Notes: generated by a model not told the origin, from the letters alone. DNA of 64,000 nucleotides from Spirochaetes bacterium GWB1_60_80 (GCA_001829185.1 MIAR01000046.1:62001-126000), one strand, 5' to 3'. Positions 1 to 8,958 are shown, counted from the stretch's first letter. A program made the numbers and translations.

Positions 1-2
1 TG

Positions 3-1304
3 GATCAGGCCACGGCCTGGTGGCCCCAAGCCGGCTTGACCCTGCGCAATTTTCTGCGGCGTTGCCTGTTCAACGAACAAGCCTCGGCCGGTGTAGCGGT
101 GCTGGAATGGGAACCGGTGATGGCGACCTACCCCCAGATGGCGGCCCAGATTCGAAATGAAGTCACCAAGTCTTTGGCCAGCGCCGCCGCCGACCGGGCC
201 ACCGTTACCTACTGGGCGGCCTCCTGGCTCAAGAACTGCCTCCATTTTGCCCGTCGACTCCGCCAGGCCACCAGCCTGAGCCAGCAATCCGGTGGCATAA
301 TCCTGGCGGCGGCCGGACCCGGCCTCAATGACTGCCTGCCAGCGATTCGACGCAGCCGTGATCAGGCCACCGTCTGGGCTTTGTCGTCAGCGGTGCCAGC
401 CTTGCTGACGGCTGGAATCCGGCCGGATTTCGTCATTTCGACCGATCCAGGCTATTGGAGCGGAGTTCATCTGCAGAGTAGCCGGCAACAAGGCCTACTG
501 GTGGGCTTGCCCCCCAGTGCCTATGCCGGAACCGGCTTACTGGATTCTGGTCGACCGATCGTCCCGCTCGATACTGGTTTGCTGTTCGAGAAAACCGTCT
601 TGCAACAACTGGGCATTACGGCCGTGCCGGCGATTGCCTTCGGTACCGCCGCCGGTACGGCGCTGAATCTAGCCTTGACCGCAAGTACCGGGCCGATTGC
701 GGTCTGTGGCCTGGACTTTGCCGCCTATCAGACCAGGACTCACGCCAAGCCTTATGCCTTCGATAACCTGCACTTGGAACACGCCTCCAGGCTCCACCCT
801 GGCCAAGCCAGCCTTTATGGCGAAACTATCGAACGTTATCCTGAGAAAGCTGGATCGTGGCGTTTTTCACGCGCCTTCTCGGCGTATGCCAACGAGTTGA
901 CCATTGCACCATCCGATCTAGGGCGCGTATTCCGGTTCAGCCGTTCGCCAGTTACCAGCGCCGGCATGGCCAGTTTTCCGGTTTGCCACTTTGAAAACCT
1001 CGACTGGCCAGAAAACAGCCCACCGGAATCACCGGAAATCAAGTCGGTCAGTGGTGGAGCCGATAAAGTCGTCGGCATACTGGACGCCTTGGGTCGCCAA
1101 GCCGGGCTAGCCATCGATCAGGCCCTGGTATCTGGCAAGGCCTTTGCCTTCGATGATGCGCTCGTCCTGAAGGCCTTAGGCGGCGCCGCTGTCGCCGCTC
1201 CGCTGGCCCTCGCGGCCAGGGGACAATTGACCAGCCAGACGGCTTTGCAGGCGCGGGAAGCCATCCGGCAAGCGCTGGAAAAGTGGAGCGAACCGTGCCG
1301 TTAG
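3..1304 (+). CDS. DUF115 / motility accessory factor glycosyltransferase-like protein, 5' partial
   Basis: The frame is open from the window edge with no stop upstream of the first possible start (TTG at 36), so the 5' end is probably outside the window. The protein carries the DUF115 (MptE-like/MAF) core: the glycine-rich LAAAGPGLNDCL segment near residue 90, then PDFVISTDPG and a later CGLDFA block, as in the Rossmann-like fold. In spirochaetes and Campylobacter such proteins are linked to flagellin or surface glycan transfer. The exact substrate here is unknown. It overlaps the start of a second DUF115 gene, so the two are probably translated together. Family assignment is fairly sure; the biochemical activity is inferred. 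Confidence 0.8.
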   Translation, partial: DQATAWWPQAGLTLRNFLRRCLFNEQASAGVAVLEWEPVMATYPQMAAQIRNEVTKSLASAAADRATVTYWAASWLKNCLHFARRLRQATSLSQQSGGIILAAAGPGLNDCLPAIRRSRDQATVWALSSAVPALLTAGIRPDFVISTDPGYWSGVHLQSSRQQGLLVGLPPSAYAGTGLLDSGRPIVPLDTGLLFEKTVLQQLGITAVPAIAFGTAAGTALNLALTASTGPIAVCGLDFAAYQTRTHAKPYAFDNLHLEHASRLHPGQASLYGETIERYPEKAGSWRFSRAFSAYANELTIAPSDLGRVFRFSRSPVTSAGMASFPVCHFENLDWPENSPPESPEIKSVSGGADKVVGILDALGRQAGLAIDQALVSGKAFAFDDALVLKALGGAAVAAPLALAARGQLTSQTALQAREAIRQALEKWSEPCR

Positions 1305-2971
1305 CCGATTATACTATTTTTGAACGCAATATGCTGGCGCTCAGTACCTCCACTAGTTACCTGGTTACCAAACGCCTGCGCGAGGCTGTCAGTTCGGAAA
1401 ACCTGAGCTTCGAGCCAGCCCGCAGCGGCGCTCTTATACCGATTCTGTCGCGCGGCGGCCGCCAGATAGGCTTGCATTCGCGCTTTGACCCGGAAGAAGA
1501 AGGCCGCCGCATCGCCCAAGGTTTCAGTCAACGCGGATTTTATATTTTCCTCGGCCTGGGGGCCGGTTATGGCATTCAGGCCTTCTTGCAGAACGACCGT
1601 ATTTCCCGGGGCATCATCATCGATTTCGACGCCGGCTTGATCCGGAGCATCCTGGAGACTATCGACCTAACGCATATCCTGGCCGACAAGCGCCTGGAGT
1701 TTCTGGTCGATCCGACCGAGGCCGAGCTACAGGCGCTTTTCGTTTCCACCTACATACCATCCTTGTATGGCAACCTTTCGGTTGTGCCCCTACGGAGCCG
1801 CGTCGACGATAGCAACGACGTTTTCCAGGGCGCCGCCGACTGCATCAAACGTCTGATGGAAGCCGTGTCCGACGACTACTCAGTGCAGGCCTTTTTCGGT
1901 AAGCGCTGGTTTACCAACATCGTCCGGAACATGAAAAAGGCCGATGGTAACACGCCGCCGATTGGGCCGATCCATCGCGCGGCCATTACGGCAGCCGGTC
2001 CATCGCTCGAATTGTTCGTTGAAGAATTGCGCGCCTTGCCCCCGGAAGTTTTCCTGATTGCGACCGATACCAGTCTTAATGTCCTATTAGGCCATGGGAT
2101 CGTGCCGCACGCCGTCATTACCATCGATTGCCAGCACATCAGCTACTTCCATTTTATGAAAAAATTACCGCCCAAGCTGCCGGTTTTCATGGATCTGGCC
2201 ACGCCGCCGACCGTAGCCCGGCTGACTGGCAGTAATTATTTTTTCTCATCGGGACATCCGCTGGCCCGGTACGTGGCATCACGCTTCCGGGCTTTTCCCT
2301 GTATCGACACCTCGGGTGGAAATGTCACCCATGCCGCCATATCGCTGGCCGATTACCTCGGAGCCGCGACTATCGACCTGTACGGCGCCGACCTCAGTTA
2401 TCCCTTTGGCAAGGCCTACGCGCGCGGATCCTACGTCTACCCCTATTTTGACCTTCGGCAGAGCCGCTTGAAACCGGTGGAATCCTTATTTAGTCACTTT
2501 TTGTTTCGCAACCAAAGCCTGACCCGCGAGCATGATGCTTCCGGCCGATTCCGCTATATCACGAAACCCTTGGTTGCCTATCGGGAGCGGCTTGAACGAC
2601 TGGCCAGTCAGGGGAATTTTCAGCTGATTCCGCATAGCGGGAACGGCATTATGATCAAGGCATTACCGCCAGCCCAGCCTCGTAAGGATCAAGGACGGAT
2701 GTTCGCCGCCGGTAAAACCTTTCAACCAGCCCGGCAATTTCTGGAAGAATACCGGCAGGCCATCGACGAGTTGGGACAACCGGTGCGGCCGGTCGGTTAT
2801 TATATGGGGAATTTGAGCGCTCGGGAACGTGATATTTGGATGACCCTGTTGCCGACGGCCGCGGCCATCCGGCGCGAATTAGCCGATAAAGACCCGGAAC
2901 CGGAGAAAATTCTGGAGTTAACCCGACAATGGTGCATCAGCCGCATCGACGAGGCCCTAAAAGCCTATTAA
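1295..2971 (+). CDS. DUF115 / motility accessory factor glycosyltransferase-like protein
   Basis: Second DUF115 protein in tandem, about 558 residues. The N-terminal 200 residues resemble the Rossmann-like N-domain of MAF proteins (FLGLGAGYGIQAFL). The DUF115 core follows, with ITAAGPSLELF, a LIATDTSLNVLL strand, IVPHAVITIDCQ and DLYGADLSYPFGKAYARG. I chose GTG at 1295 because GGAG lies 6 nt upstream; a GTG at 1283 in the same frame lacks a well-spaced site. The overlap with the preceding gene suggests translational coupling. Paired DUF115 genes are common in spirochaetes, and a role in glycosylating flagellar filament or surface proteins is the likely, unproven function. An IS5-type miniature element begins 29 bp after the stop. 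Confidence 0.85.
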   Translation: MPLADYTIFERNMLALSTSTSYLVTKRLREAVSSENLSFEPARSGALIPILSRGGRQIGLHSRFDPEEEGRRIAQGFSQRGFYIFLGLGAGYGIQAFLQNDRISRGIIIDFDAGLIRSILETIDLTHILADKRLEFLVDPTEAELQALFVSTYIPSLYGNLSVVPLRSRVDDSNDVFQGAADCIKRLMEAVSDDYSVQAFFGKRWFTNIVRNMKKADGNTPPIGPIHRAAITAAGPSLELFVEELRALPPEVFLIATDTSLNVLLGHGIVPHAVITIDCQHISYFHFMKKLPPKLPVFMDLATPPTVARLTGSNYFFSSGHPLARYVASRFRAFPCIDTSGGNVTHAAISLADYLGAATIDLYGADLSYPFGKAYARGSYVYPYFDLRQSRLKPVESLFSHFLFRNQSLTREHDASGRFRYITKPLVAYRERLERLASQGNFQLIPHSGNGIMIKALPPAQPRKDQGRMFAAGKTFQPARQFLEEYRQAIDELGQPVRPVGYYMGNLSARERDIWMTLLPTAAAIRRELADKDPEPEKILELTRQWCISRIDEALKAY

Positions 2972-3000
2972 GCGGATGCCAACTGATTACAGCCTACTAG

Positions 3001-3129
3001 CAGGTTGTTGAAAAAGCCGGTTGCTTTCTCAACAACCTTAACAATTCCTCGCATAGCTTGCGCTATGCTGCGTAATTGTACCGGCTTTTGAAGTGTTGAA
3101 AAGCCGCATCCGCGTTTTTCAACACCCTG
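3001..3129 (+). mobile_element. 129-bp MITE family 1, copy 1
   Basis: Non-autonomous miniature element with no coding capacity. Its ends CAGGTTGTTGAAAAA and (reverse complement of the right end) CAGGGTGTTGAAAAA are inverted repeats with one mismatch. It is flanked by a perfect 4-bp CTAG duplication (2997-3000 and 3130-3133). Inside are three hairpins: AGGTTGTTGA/TCAACAACCT with an inner AAAGC/GCTTT stem, GCATAGC-TTGC-GCTATGC, and GTGTTGAAAA/TTTTCAACAC. The right-hand CTAG contains the TAG stop codon of the leftward gene that ends at 3130. The YTAR duplication is typical of IS5-group transposition; no transposase is in the window. Confidence 0.93.
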
Positions 3130-3897
3130 CTAGAGCTTGATCATGCTGCGGGCGATCAGCTGGGCAAGCTGAAACATCCGTTCCGGCACGATCCTGGCGT
3201 CTGTCCTGGTTAAGCCCTCCCAGCGCCCGGCAAAATCCTCCGGCAAGGCTGGCAAGTCCAGCAGGCATTCCGTCAGGTTGCGGTTTGAAGGCTGCCAGCA
3301 CTTGTTGATAGCAAACAGCGAAGCAGTACAGGCTTTGAGAAACCCGGCCAGCGACACGAAATAAAAATAGCGGTCATGCTTGAAGGCCGCCCCCCCCAGG
3401 TCGCTGAGCGAATGCTCCAGCTTATTCTGGCAGGACTCGCGCAGCACGCCCCAAAAAGCCTCGGGAAGCGCCGCCAGGGCTTGGCGCAAGCGCTCTACCC
3501 AGGCATCCTTGCGAAACAGGATAGTCCCATGGACGATGCGATACAAAAAATACGTTCCAGAACTGGGCGTAAATAGATGATAATCGCAATCCGACCGCTG
3601 CAGGGCATCGAGGCTGCTGGTTTCTTTATATTCAAGGTGGATAGGCAGGCTATCTAAAAAGAAACGATCCTTGCGGCCATTGCCGGAGGTTTCGAAGGCG
3701 CCAGGGTTGTCGAAGGCGGTTTGGCGCTGTTCGGCCGGCGGTATCGGGCCGTCGCAATAGACGTCGAGCACCAAGGCGAAATAGGGATCGATGACGTCCG
3801 TGTCAGACGCATCGCAGGACAGGATGCAATTAACGCCGCTCCAGGCGGACATAATCTGCGTCAAGCGCTCGGCTACCAGTTCAACTTTGTGTTTCAT
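3130..3897 (-). CDS. unknown protein, possible nucleotidyltransferase-fold (DUF4037-like)
   Basis: A 255-residue soluble protein with no signal peptide or membrane segment. The start is supported by GAGGAA a few bases before the ATG. The segment SCDASDTDVIDPYFALVLDV followed by an acidic stretch and IHLEYKE recalls the acidic active-site strands of the nucleotidyltransferase superfamily, but no complete GS...DxD motif is visible, so the family call is weak. Its TAG stop codon lies in the target duplication of MITE copy 1. It is divergent from the gene at 3992, with 94 bp between the two starts. I do not recognise a specific function. Confidence 0.6.
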   Translation of the reverse strand: MKHKVELVAERLTQIMSAWSGVNCILSCDASDTDVIDPYFALVLDVYCDGPIPPAEQRQTAFDNPGAFETSGNGRKDRFFLDSLPIHLEYKETSSLDALQRSDCDYHLFTPSSGTYFLYRIVHGTILFRKDAWVERLRQALAALPEAFWGVLRESCQNKLEHSLSDLGGAAFKHDRYFYFVSLAGFLKACTASLFAINKCWQPSNRNLTECLLDLPALPEDFAGRWEGLTRTDARIVPERMFQLAQLIARSMIKL

Positions 3898-3979
3898 GCC
3901 AATTCCTCATAAGGTTGAAGCAATCCATAGCGACCTGGCAATGAATCGCCAACCCCTTATGTTTGATCCAGTTGCAGTA

Positions 3980-3985
3980 TACAAT
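3980..3985 (+). promoter_or_regulatory. -10 box of a probable leaderless gene
   Basis: TACAAT lies 6 nt before the ATG at 3992, with TTATGT 17 bp upstream as a weak -35. This spacing would put the transcript start on or next to the start codon. The same arrangement recurs at five other genes in the window. Confidence 0.45.
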
Positions 3986-3991
3986 GGAACC

Positions 3992-4618
3992 ATGATTTTG
4001 CAAACCGGTGAAATGCAAGATTTTTGCGGCTTGATGCTGTTGCCGCCGGGTAACATCCAGCAAGCCATCGTAGCCCTCTGCCGTGGCCTGCAGCAACAAG
4101 GCATCCTTGACTTAACTGGATTCGTGCCGCCTTTTATCCTGCTGGCGCCTTATTGTCCGTCGATTGCGGCTGATATAGTGGAGGCTGAGGCCCGCCGCCT
4201 GGCCTGGCAACTTGATCCACCCACCTGGATGGTTTTAAACGAGCAACTCTATCTATCCTGGCCTGTCCTGCCCCGGCGCTCTACTCCTGAAAAAGTCGAC
4301 CAGGCCCTTGCCTCAATCCGCTCCGGAGCGGCCGGCCGGTCACAAGCGACCATCGACGGGTTCGGCGGCTGGTTTTTGCCGGATGCCCCACCGCATTTAT
4401 TTTGCGGCCGTCTCAAACGCCCGGCGGCCGGGCGGCCGGAAAGCGTTGGAGCCGGCCAGGCTGCTTGGTCAAGCCTGAACCTGGACCAATTACGCTTCCG
4501 CTCCGGGCGCCTGGCTATGGTTGCTTATCATGGCCGATTGCTGCCCTCGCCGGTCTTGAGTTGGCGTATCCGTTTCGGGGCTTACTTAAAAGCTGGCCGA
4601 CAGTTGCCAGAAACTTGA
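3992..4618 (+). CDS. hypothetical protein
   Basis: A 208-residue protein that I do not recognise. The frame is open further upstream (to 3791), but that extension runs antisense into the neighbouring gene. The ATG at 3992 is preferred because a TACAAT box ends 6 nt before it, and codon use upstream is poor. The sequence has no signal peptide, no transmembrane segment and no known catalytic motif. It begins MILQTGEMQDFCGLMLLPPG and contains a hydrophobic ILLAPY strand and a Trp-rich middle. A proline/glycine-rich stretch of about 40 residues precedes the C-terminal strands. It is likely monocistronic. Alternative starts at 3941 or 3959 are possible. Confidence 0.6.
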   Translation: MILQTGEMQDFCGLMLLPPGNIQQAIVALCRGLQQQGILDLTGFVPPFILLAPYCPSIAADIVEAEARRLAWQLDPPTWMVLNEQLYLSWPVLPRRSTPEKVDQALASIRSGAAGRSQATIDGFGGWFLPDAPPHLFCGRLKRPAAGRPESVGAGQAAWSSLNLDQLRFRSGRLAMVAYHGRLLPSPVLSWRIRFGAYLKAGRQLPET

Positions 4619-4644
4619 TCTGTAACGAAACCAATACTGATGCC

Positions 4645-4673
4645 TTTTCAGAGACAGGTCGCTGTGTTATACT
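4645..4673 (+). promoter_or_regulatory. promoter of the outer-membrane/lipoprotein pair
   Basis: TTTTCA, 17-bp spacer, TATACT. It lies 60 nt before the ATG at 4734, which has its own GAGGAA ribosome-binding site, so this is an ordinary leadered promoter. Confidence 0.6.
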
Positions 4674-4733
4674 GCTGGCCGACCGGGAAGATTCAAACCG
4701 CGTTCCCGGTATTCAATACTGCACGAGGAAACA

Positions 4734-5342
4734 ATGCGCCTTCGAATCATGATTCTTTTGTCCGTCGCCTGTCTAGGCTTGCAGTTATCAGCCGAGGATG
4801 CCGCGCCGGCCAGCGATGGCTTGGCCAACACCACCGTCTTCGAGATGTTCCAGCCAGGCGACGCCTTGCTGACCCTGAGCGCCGGAACCAGCCTGGGTAT
4901 CGGCTTCCTCGATGCTACCGGTCAATTCGTGCCTGCCAACCTAGATCCGGCCGTTTCCATCGGCCTTTCGTTATCCATTTTCCTGGACAATCACTGGGCC
5001 TTGGGTGGCGAGTTCAGCGGCCTGTTCTTCACCACCATCGCCGATCGCCAATATTTTTGCGCCCCCTTCGCCGCCCGCCTGACCTATGCCTTCGACCTCG
5101 ATCCGTTTGCCATCAGTCCCTTTGTAGCCCTGGGAATGGCGGTCAACGTCCTCGATGACATGCGGTCCCTCAATCCGCTCGTTCGCGTGGGCTCGGCCTT
5201 CACCTGGCGCTTCAACACCGAGGTCAGCTACGGTCTGAACCTGGATTGCAGCCTCATTCCCGAGATCTATGCCGACCCGGCCTATCAGAGCCATGCCCTG
5301 TTTCTGTTTGGCGCCACCCTCAGTGCAACCTATCATTTGTAA
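4734..5342 (+). CDS. putative outer-membrane beta-barrel protein
   Basis: 202 residues with an N-terminal signal peptide (hydrophobic LLSVACLGLQLSA, likely cleavage after Ala20). Alternating aromatic and polar strands follow, ending in an ATYHL strand, as expected for a small eight-stranded outer-membrane barrel. Glycine-rich strands such as LSAGTSLGIGFLDATG and WALGGEFSGLFF support a barrel rather than a globular enzyme. GAGGAA precedes the ATG. The gene is followed after 15 bp by a lipoprotein gene, and both probably share the promoter at 4645. The localisation is inferred from composition; no specific family is recognised. Confidence 0.7.
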   Translation: MRLRIMILLSVACLGLQLSAEDAAPASDGLANTTVFEMFQPGDALLTLSAGTSLGIGFLDATGQFVPANLDPAVSIGLSLSIFLDNHWALGGEFSGLFFTTIADRQYFCAPFAARLTYAFDLDPFAISPFVALGMAVNVLDDMRSLNPLVRVGSAFTWRFNTEVSYGLNLDCSLIPEIYADPAYQSHALFLFGATLSATYHL

Positions 5343-5357
5343 AGGGATTACCACACT

Positions 5358-6527
5358 ATGAAACGTTCGAAAACGATAGTACTTGCTGGCCTTTTGTTCA
5401 TGCTACTAGCCAGCACGGCCTGCAATCCTGGTTATCTCGGCCTTTTTGCCAGCATCGCCGGTGAAAACGATTTCCGGGTCGATCCAACGGCGGCTTTCAA
5501 GGCCGCCAGCAGCAGCAGCTTGGTTCAGTTTAATGGTAAATATTACGCCGCGCTTAGCCGGCTTTGGGAACGCGCCGAGGCCGATGGCTCGCTCTGGACC
5601 GTCCCGGCTGCCACCAAGGATTACCTGGTCGACTCGCTGGTTGTCAGCGGCGCTACACTATACGCAGCCTTCCGCGACGATGCGGGCCTCTCCGTCGGCG
5701 TACTCAGCACGGTTGACGGTAGTACCTGGGATAGCGCCGCCTTGCCCATCACCCTCGGGGCGGGCCATGAACTGCGCGGCTTGTTGGCCGCCAACAACTT
5801 GGTTCTGGCCTGGTCAGAAAAGTTTACCGCCGCCGCCGGTGATATTCCCGCCAGCAGCGTCTATAGCCTGCACTATCTAGCCGGGGCTGTCTTCACGGCC
5901 GGACCGGCAGACCTGAGTAGCGGTCTGCCCCATTCCCTGATGTGGGATGGAAGCAACTACTGGCTGGGCACCGGTAATGGACTTTACCGTGGCTTGGATG
6001 GCGCTGCCCTGGCGGCCGTCACCCTGGTTGGCGCTGCCGCCACCGCCAGCGATCAATTCAGCAGCCTGGTCTACGACACGGGGCGTTATTTTATGACCAG
6101 CAGCGGCGGCAAGCTTTACTCCGCTACCGATGGCACTACCTGGGCCGTAAGCCAGGGACCGGCTAATACCAGCTTCACGACGGCCTTTGTGATAGACGGT
6201 CTAACAACCGATAGCTACCTGCTGTTGGGCACCCGTACCTACACCGCCTCCAGTACCACCTATGAGGCTGACGGTTACTGGCAGTTTGATATCAGCGACT
6301 GGATTGCCGGTACCGCGTTGACGGAAGCCATCCGCAGCTATGACCCTATCGCTAGCCGCACCAACTTCGATACCAGCATTGGCAACAGTGTAATTGTCCG
6401 ATTGGCGGCCTTCGACACTATTGACGGGAAGAAGCAGTTATTTGCCTGCACCTTAGGTAACGGCCTGTGGTCCAATCAGCGGGTCGACGGCACCTGGGCT
6501 GGCTGGCGCCGCGAAAGTGACCGCTAA
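5358..6527 (+). CDS. putative lipoprotein, beta-propeller-like repeats
   Basis: 389 residues beginning with a lipoprotein signal peptide. The charged MKRSK start and hydrophobic core are followed by LASTAC, so Cys22 should be lipidated. The remainder is rich in short strands with repeated 'SLVQFNGKYYAALS', 'SLVYDTGRYFMTSSGG' and 'SLMWDGSNYWLGTGNGLY' type blades, which resemble sorting or photosynthesis-type propeller repeats that bind ligands at the cell surface. No catalytic residues are visible. It sits 15 bp after the barrel gene. Its stop TAA (6525-6527) is part of the CTAA duplication made by MITE copy 2, so the element inserted exactly at the stop without shortening the protein. Confidence 0.75.
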   Translation: MKRSKTIVLAGLLFMLLASTACNPGYLGLFASIAGENDFRVDPTAAFKAASSSSLVQFNGKYYAALSRLWERAEADGSLWTVPAATKDYLVDSLVVSGATLYAAFRDDAGLSVGVLSTVDGSTWDSAALPITLGAGHELRGLLAANNLVLAWSEKFTAAAGDIPASSVYSLHYLAGAVFTAGPADLSSGLPHSLMWDGSNYWLGTGNGLYRGLDGAALAAVTLVGAAATASDQFSSLVYDTGRYFMTSSGGKLYSATDGTTWAVSQGPANTSFTTAFVIDGLTTDSYLLLGTRTYTASSTTYEADGYWQFDISDWIAGTALTEAIRSYDPIASRTNFDTSIGNSVIVRLAAFDTIDGKKQLFACTLGNGLWSNQRVDGTWAGWRRESDR

Positions 6528-6656
6528 CAGGTTGTTGAAAAAGCCGGTTGCTTTCTCAACAACCTTAACAATTCCTCGCATAGCTTGCGCTATGCTGCGT
6601 AATTGTACCGGCTTTTGAAGTGTTGAAAAGCCGCATTCGCGTTTTTCAACACCCTG
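6528..6656 (+). mobile_element. 129-bp MITE family 1, copy 2
   Basis: Same orientation and structure as copy 1, flanked by perfect CTAA duplications (6524-6527 and 6657-6660). The left duplication contains the TAA stop codon of the lipoprotein gene. It differs from copy 1 at one base of the right-hand hairpin loop (CGCATTCGCG against CGCATCCGCG). Confidence 0.93.
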
Positions 6657-6696
6657 CTAAGGCGTCTTATAGCCGGCGGGGCGGCCTGGCGTCGGC

Positions 6697-8958
6697 ATGA
6701 GCGATGAGCTTTTCAGCCAGGCGGCTGGCGGAAATGAAGCCGCCAGCCCCCTGGCCGACCGGATGCGGCCGCGCAATCTGGACGAGTTCGTTGGCCAACA
6801 CCATATCGTCGGCCCGGGCAGATTGTTGCGCCGGGCCATCCTGCGCGACCGCCTAAGCAGCATCATTCTGTCCGGGCCGCCCGGCACCGGCAAAACGACG
6901 CTGGCGCGGGTAATCGCCAATGCCACCAGCGCCCGTTTCGTGGCCATCAACGCCGTGTTGAGCGGCGTCCAGGCTATCCGCGACACCATCGAGTCCGCCA
7001 AACAAAGCCGCGATCTGTATAACCGAAAAACCATCCTCTTTGTCGACGAGGTCCACCGCTGGAACAAGGCCCAACAGGATGCCCTGCTGCCCTCGGTCGA
7101 AAATGGCACGGTCATCCTGGTCGGCGCGACCACCGAAAACCCGTTCTTTGAAGTCAACAAGGCCTTGGTTTCGCGCTCGCGGGTCTTTCAGCTGCAGGCG
7201 TTGGCCGAAACTGACCTGTTGCAGGCCGCCCGGCAAGCCCTGGCCGACAAGGCCCGCGGTTACGGCCGCTGGCAGATCGAATTTGGCACTGGCGCCCTCG
7301 AACATCTGGTCCACACCGCCGGCGGCGACGCTCGAGCCCTGCTGAACGCCCTGGAACTGGCCATCGAGACCAGTACCGCAGCCTGGCCAGCGCCGGACGG
7401 CGCGACTATTACGGTCAGCCTGGACACAGCCGAGCAAAGCATCCAGAAGCGGGCCATCCTCTACGACAAGGACGGCGACGCCCACTACGATACCATCAGC
7501 GCCTTCATCAAGAGTATCCGCGGTTCCGACCCCGACGCCAGTCTGTACTGGCTGGCCAGGATGCTGTACGCCGGCGAGGATCCCCACTTCATTTTTCGCC
7601 GTCTACTAATCAGCGCCAGCGAGGACATCGGCCTGGCCGACCCGCAGGCCATCGCCACCGTCCAGGCTTGCGCGGCGGCCTTTGACCGGCTGGGCTTGCC
7701 GGAAGGGCAATTCCCGCTGGCCGAAGCCACCCTCTATCTGGCCACGGCCGCGAAATCCAATTCCGGCCTGGCCTTTTTCGCCGCCCTGGCGGCCGTGGAG
7801 GCCGAACAGGCCGAAGTACCGAACCACCTCAAGGACGGCAGCCGCGATAGCCAGGGTCTGGGGCACGGTGCCGGTTACGCCTACCCACACGCCTATCGCG
7901 ACCACTGGGCTAATCAGCAATATTTGCCGGACAGCCTCAAGGGCCTGGTTTTTTATCAGCCGGGTAAACTTGGCTACGAAGCGACCATCCGTGATACTGT
8001 CCTCGAGCGCCGCGATCTGCAATTGGCGGCCATGGCCAGTCCGGCCGATGCGGAGATACTGCCCCTCCCGATGCCAGGACAGCCTGAAAACGGCAAGCGG
8101 AACTGGCGCCAGCGCGTAGCCGGCGGTCAGGCCGCCGCCATGGCCGCTGTCCAGGCTACGCTGTTGGCGTGGGCGGAGTGCCAGCGCCACGAGAACGTTC
8201 TGCTGGTCGCGGCTGACGATGGCGCGCTGGCCAGACAGATATTCCGGGCCTGCCCGGATGGCAGCCTGACTTGCCTAGTGGACCAGCCGGCCCAGCTGGA
8301 GCGCCTGCAGTGGTTGTTCGCCGACTGCGAAGAGATTCTCAAACCCCTACTGCTTCTGCCGGACGAAGGCCGCCGCGCCGTGTCGCCAGGCTGGCTGGTG
8401 GATAAGATTGGCCACCGGCAGATCGAGTGCCTGATAACCCAAGACTGGTTGACTGGCGTGCAACCGGGACGCGTCTTGTCGCGCCAAGCGCCAGACCGAG
8501 ACTCAAACAGTTCAGATTGGGCCAGCTGCTTTCCAGCTGCTCGCCTGATCGGCAGTGAGCGCTTGCCACCAGCCACCGGCATCCTGTCGCTCCATACCGC
8601 CGGACTGTTGCCTGACGACCTGCAGGACCGCTTTCGCCGCCTGGATGACGGATTCTATGCCGCTGAACAGGCCAAGCAGCTGCAAGCTATTACAAACCAG
8701 CTGGCCGAGGCCGGTTATGCCCTGCAACGTCAAGCCGTGGTGGAGCATCCAACCGAACGACGTTTGTCCGTCGATGAAATCGAGAAATGGTTAGGTGCAG
8801 CATCGGCCTGGGGGCGTCATCTGCGCCAAGAGTTGAACGAGGCGGATAGTGCCAGGCTGGCGCAGGCCTTAAAAGAGCTGGTCGGCCGGGATATTGCCTG
8901 GCCACGCTGCTGGTGGTTATACCGAGGCGTCTGTCGGGCTTTGGAAAGCGAAGAATGA
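6697..8958 (+). CDS. rarA: RarA-type AAA+ ATPase fused to a C-terminal methyltransferase-like domain
   Basis: 753 residues. Residues 1-445 are a complete RarA/MgsA replication-recombination ATPase, with Walker A GPPGTGKTT near 59, Walker B ILFVDEVH near 113, sensor GATTENP, and the conserved tetramerisation end GHGAGYAYPHAY...QQYLP. RarA acts at stalled replication forks with SSB. Residues 455-753 are extra. They start with RQRVAGGQAAAMAAVQAT and a VLLVAADDGALARQIF Rossmann-like strand-turn-helix, so a class I methyltransferase-like fold is likely, though no catalytic motif is seen. A RarA/unknown-domain fusion class is known in cyanobacteria and others. The last ten codons and stop lie inside MITE-2 copy A, so the C-terminus is transposon-derived. 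The ribosome-binding site is poor. Confidence 0.88.
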   Translation: MSDELFSQAAGGNEAASPLADRMRPRNLDEFVGQHHIVGPGRLLRRAILRDRLSSIILSGPPGTGKTTLARVIANATSARFVAINAVLSGVQAIRDTIESAKQSRDLYNRKTILFVDEVHRWNKAQQDALLPSVENGTVILVGATTENPFFEVNKALVSRSRVFQLQALAETDLLQAARQALADKARGYGRWQIEFGTGALEHLVHTAGGDARALLNALELAIETSTAAWPAPDGATITVSLDTAEQSIQKRAILYDKDGDAHYDTISAFIKSIRGSDPDASLYWLARMLYAGEDPHFIFRRLLISASEDIGLADPQAIATVQACAAAFDRLGLPEGQFPLAEATLYLATAAKSNSGLAFFAALAAVEAEQAEVPNHLKDGSRDSQGLGHGAGYAYPHAYRDHWANQQYLPDSLKGLVFYQPGKLGYEATIRDTVLERRDLQLAAMASPADAEILPLPMPGQPENGKRNWRQRVAGGQAAAMAAVQATLLAWAECQRHENVLLVAADDGALARQIFRACPDGSLTCLVDQPAQLERLQWLFADCEEILKPLLLLPDEGRRAVSPGWLVDKIGHRQIECLITQDWLTGVQPGRVLSRQAPDRDSNSSDWASCFPAARLIGSERLPPATGILSLHTAGLLPDDLQDRFRRLDDGFYAAEQAKQLQAITNQLAEAGYALQRQAVVEHPTERRLSVDEIEKWLGAASAWGRHLRQELNEADSARLAQALKELVGRDIAWPRCWWLYRGVCRALESEE

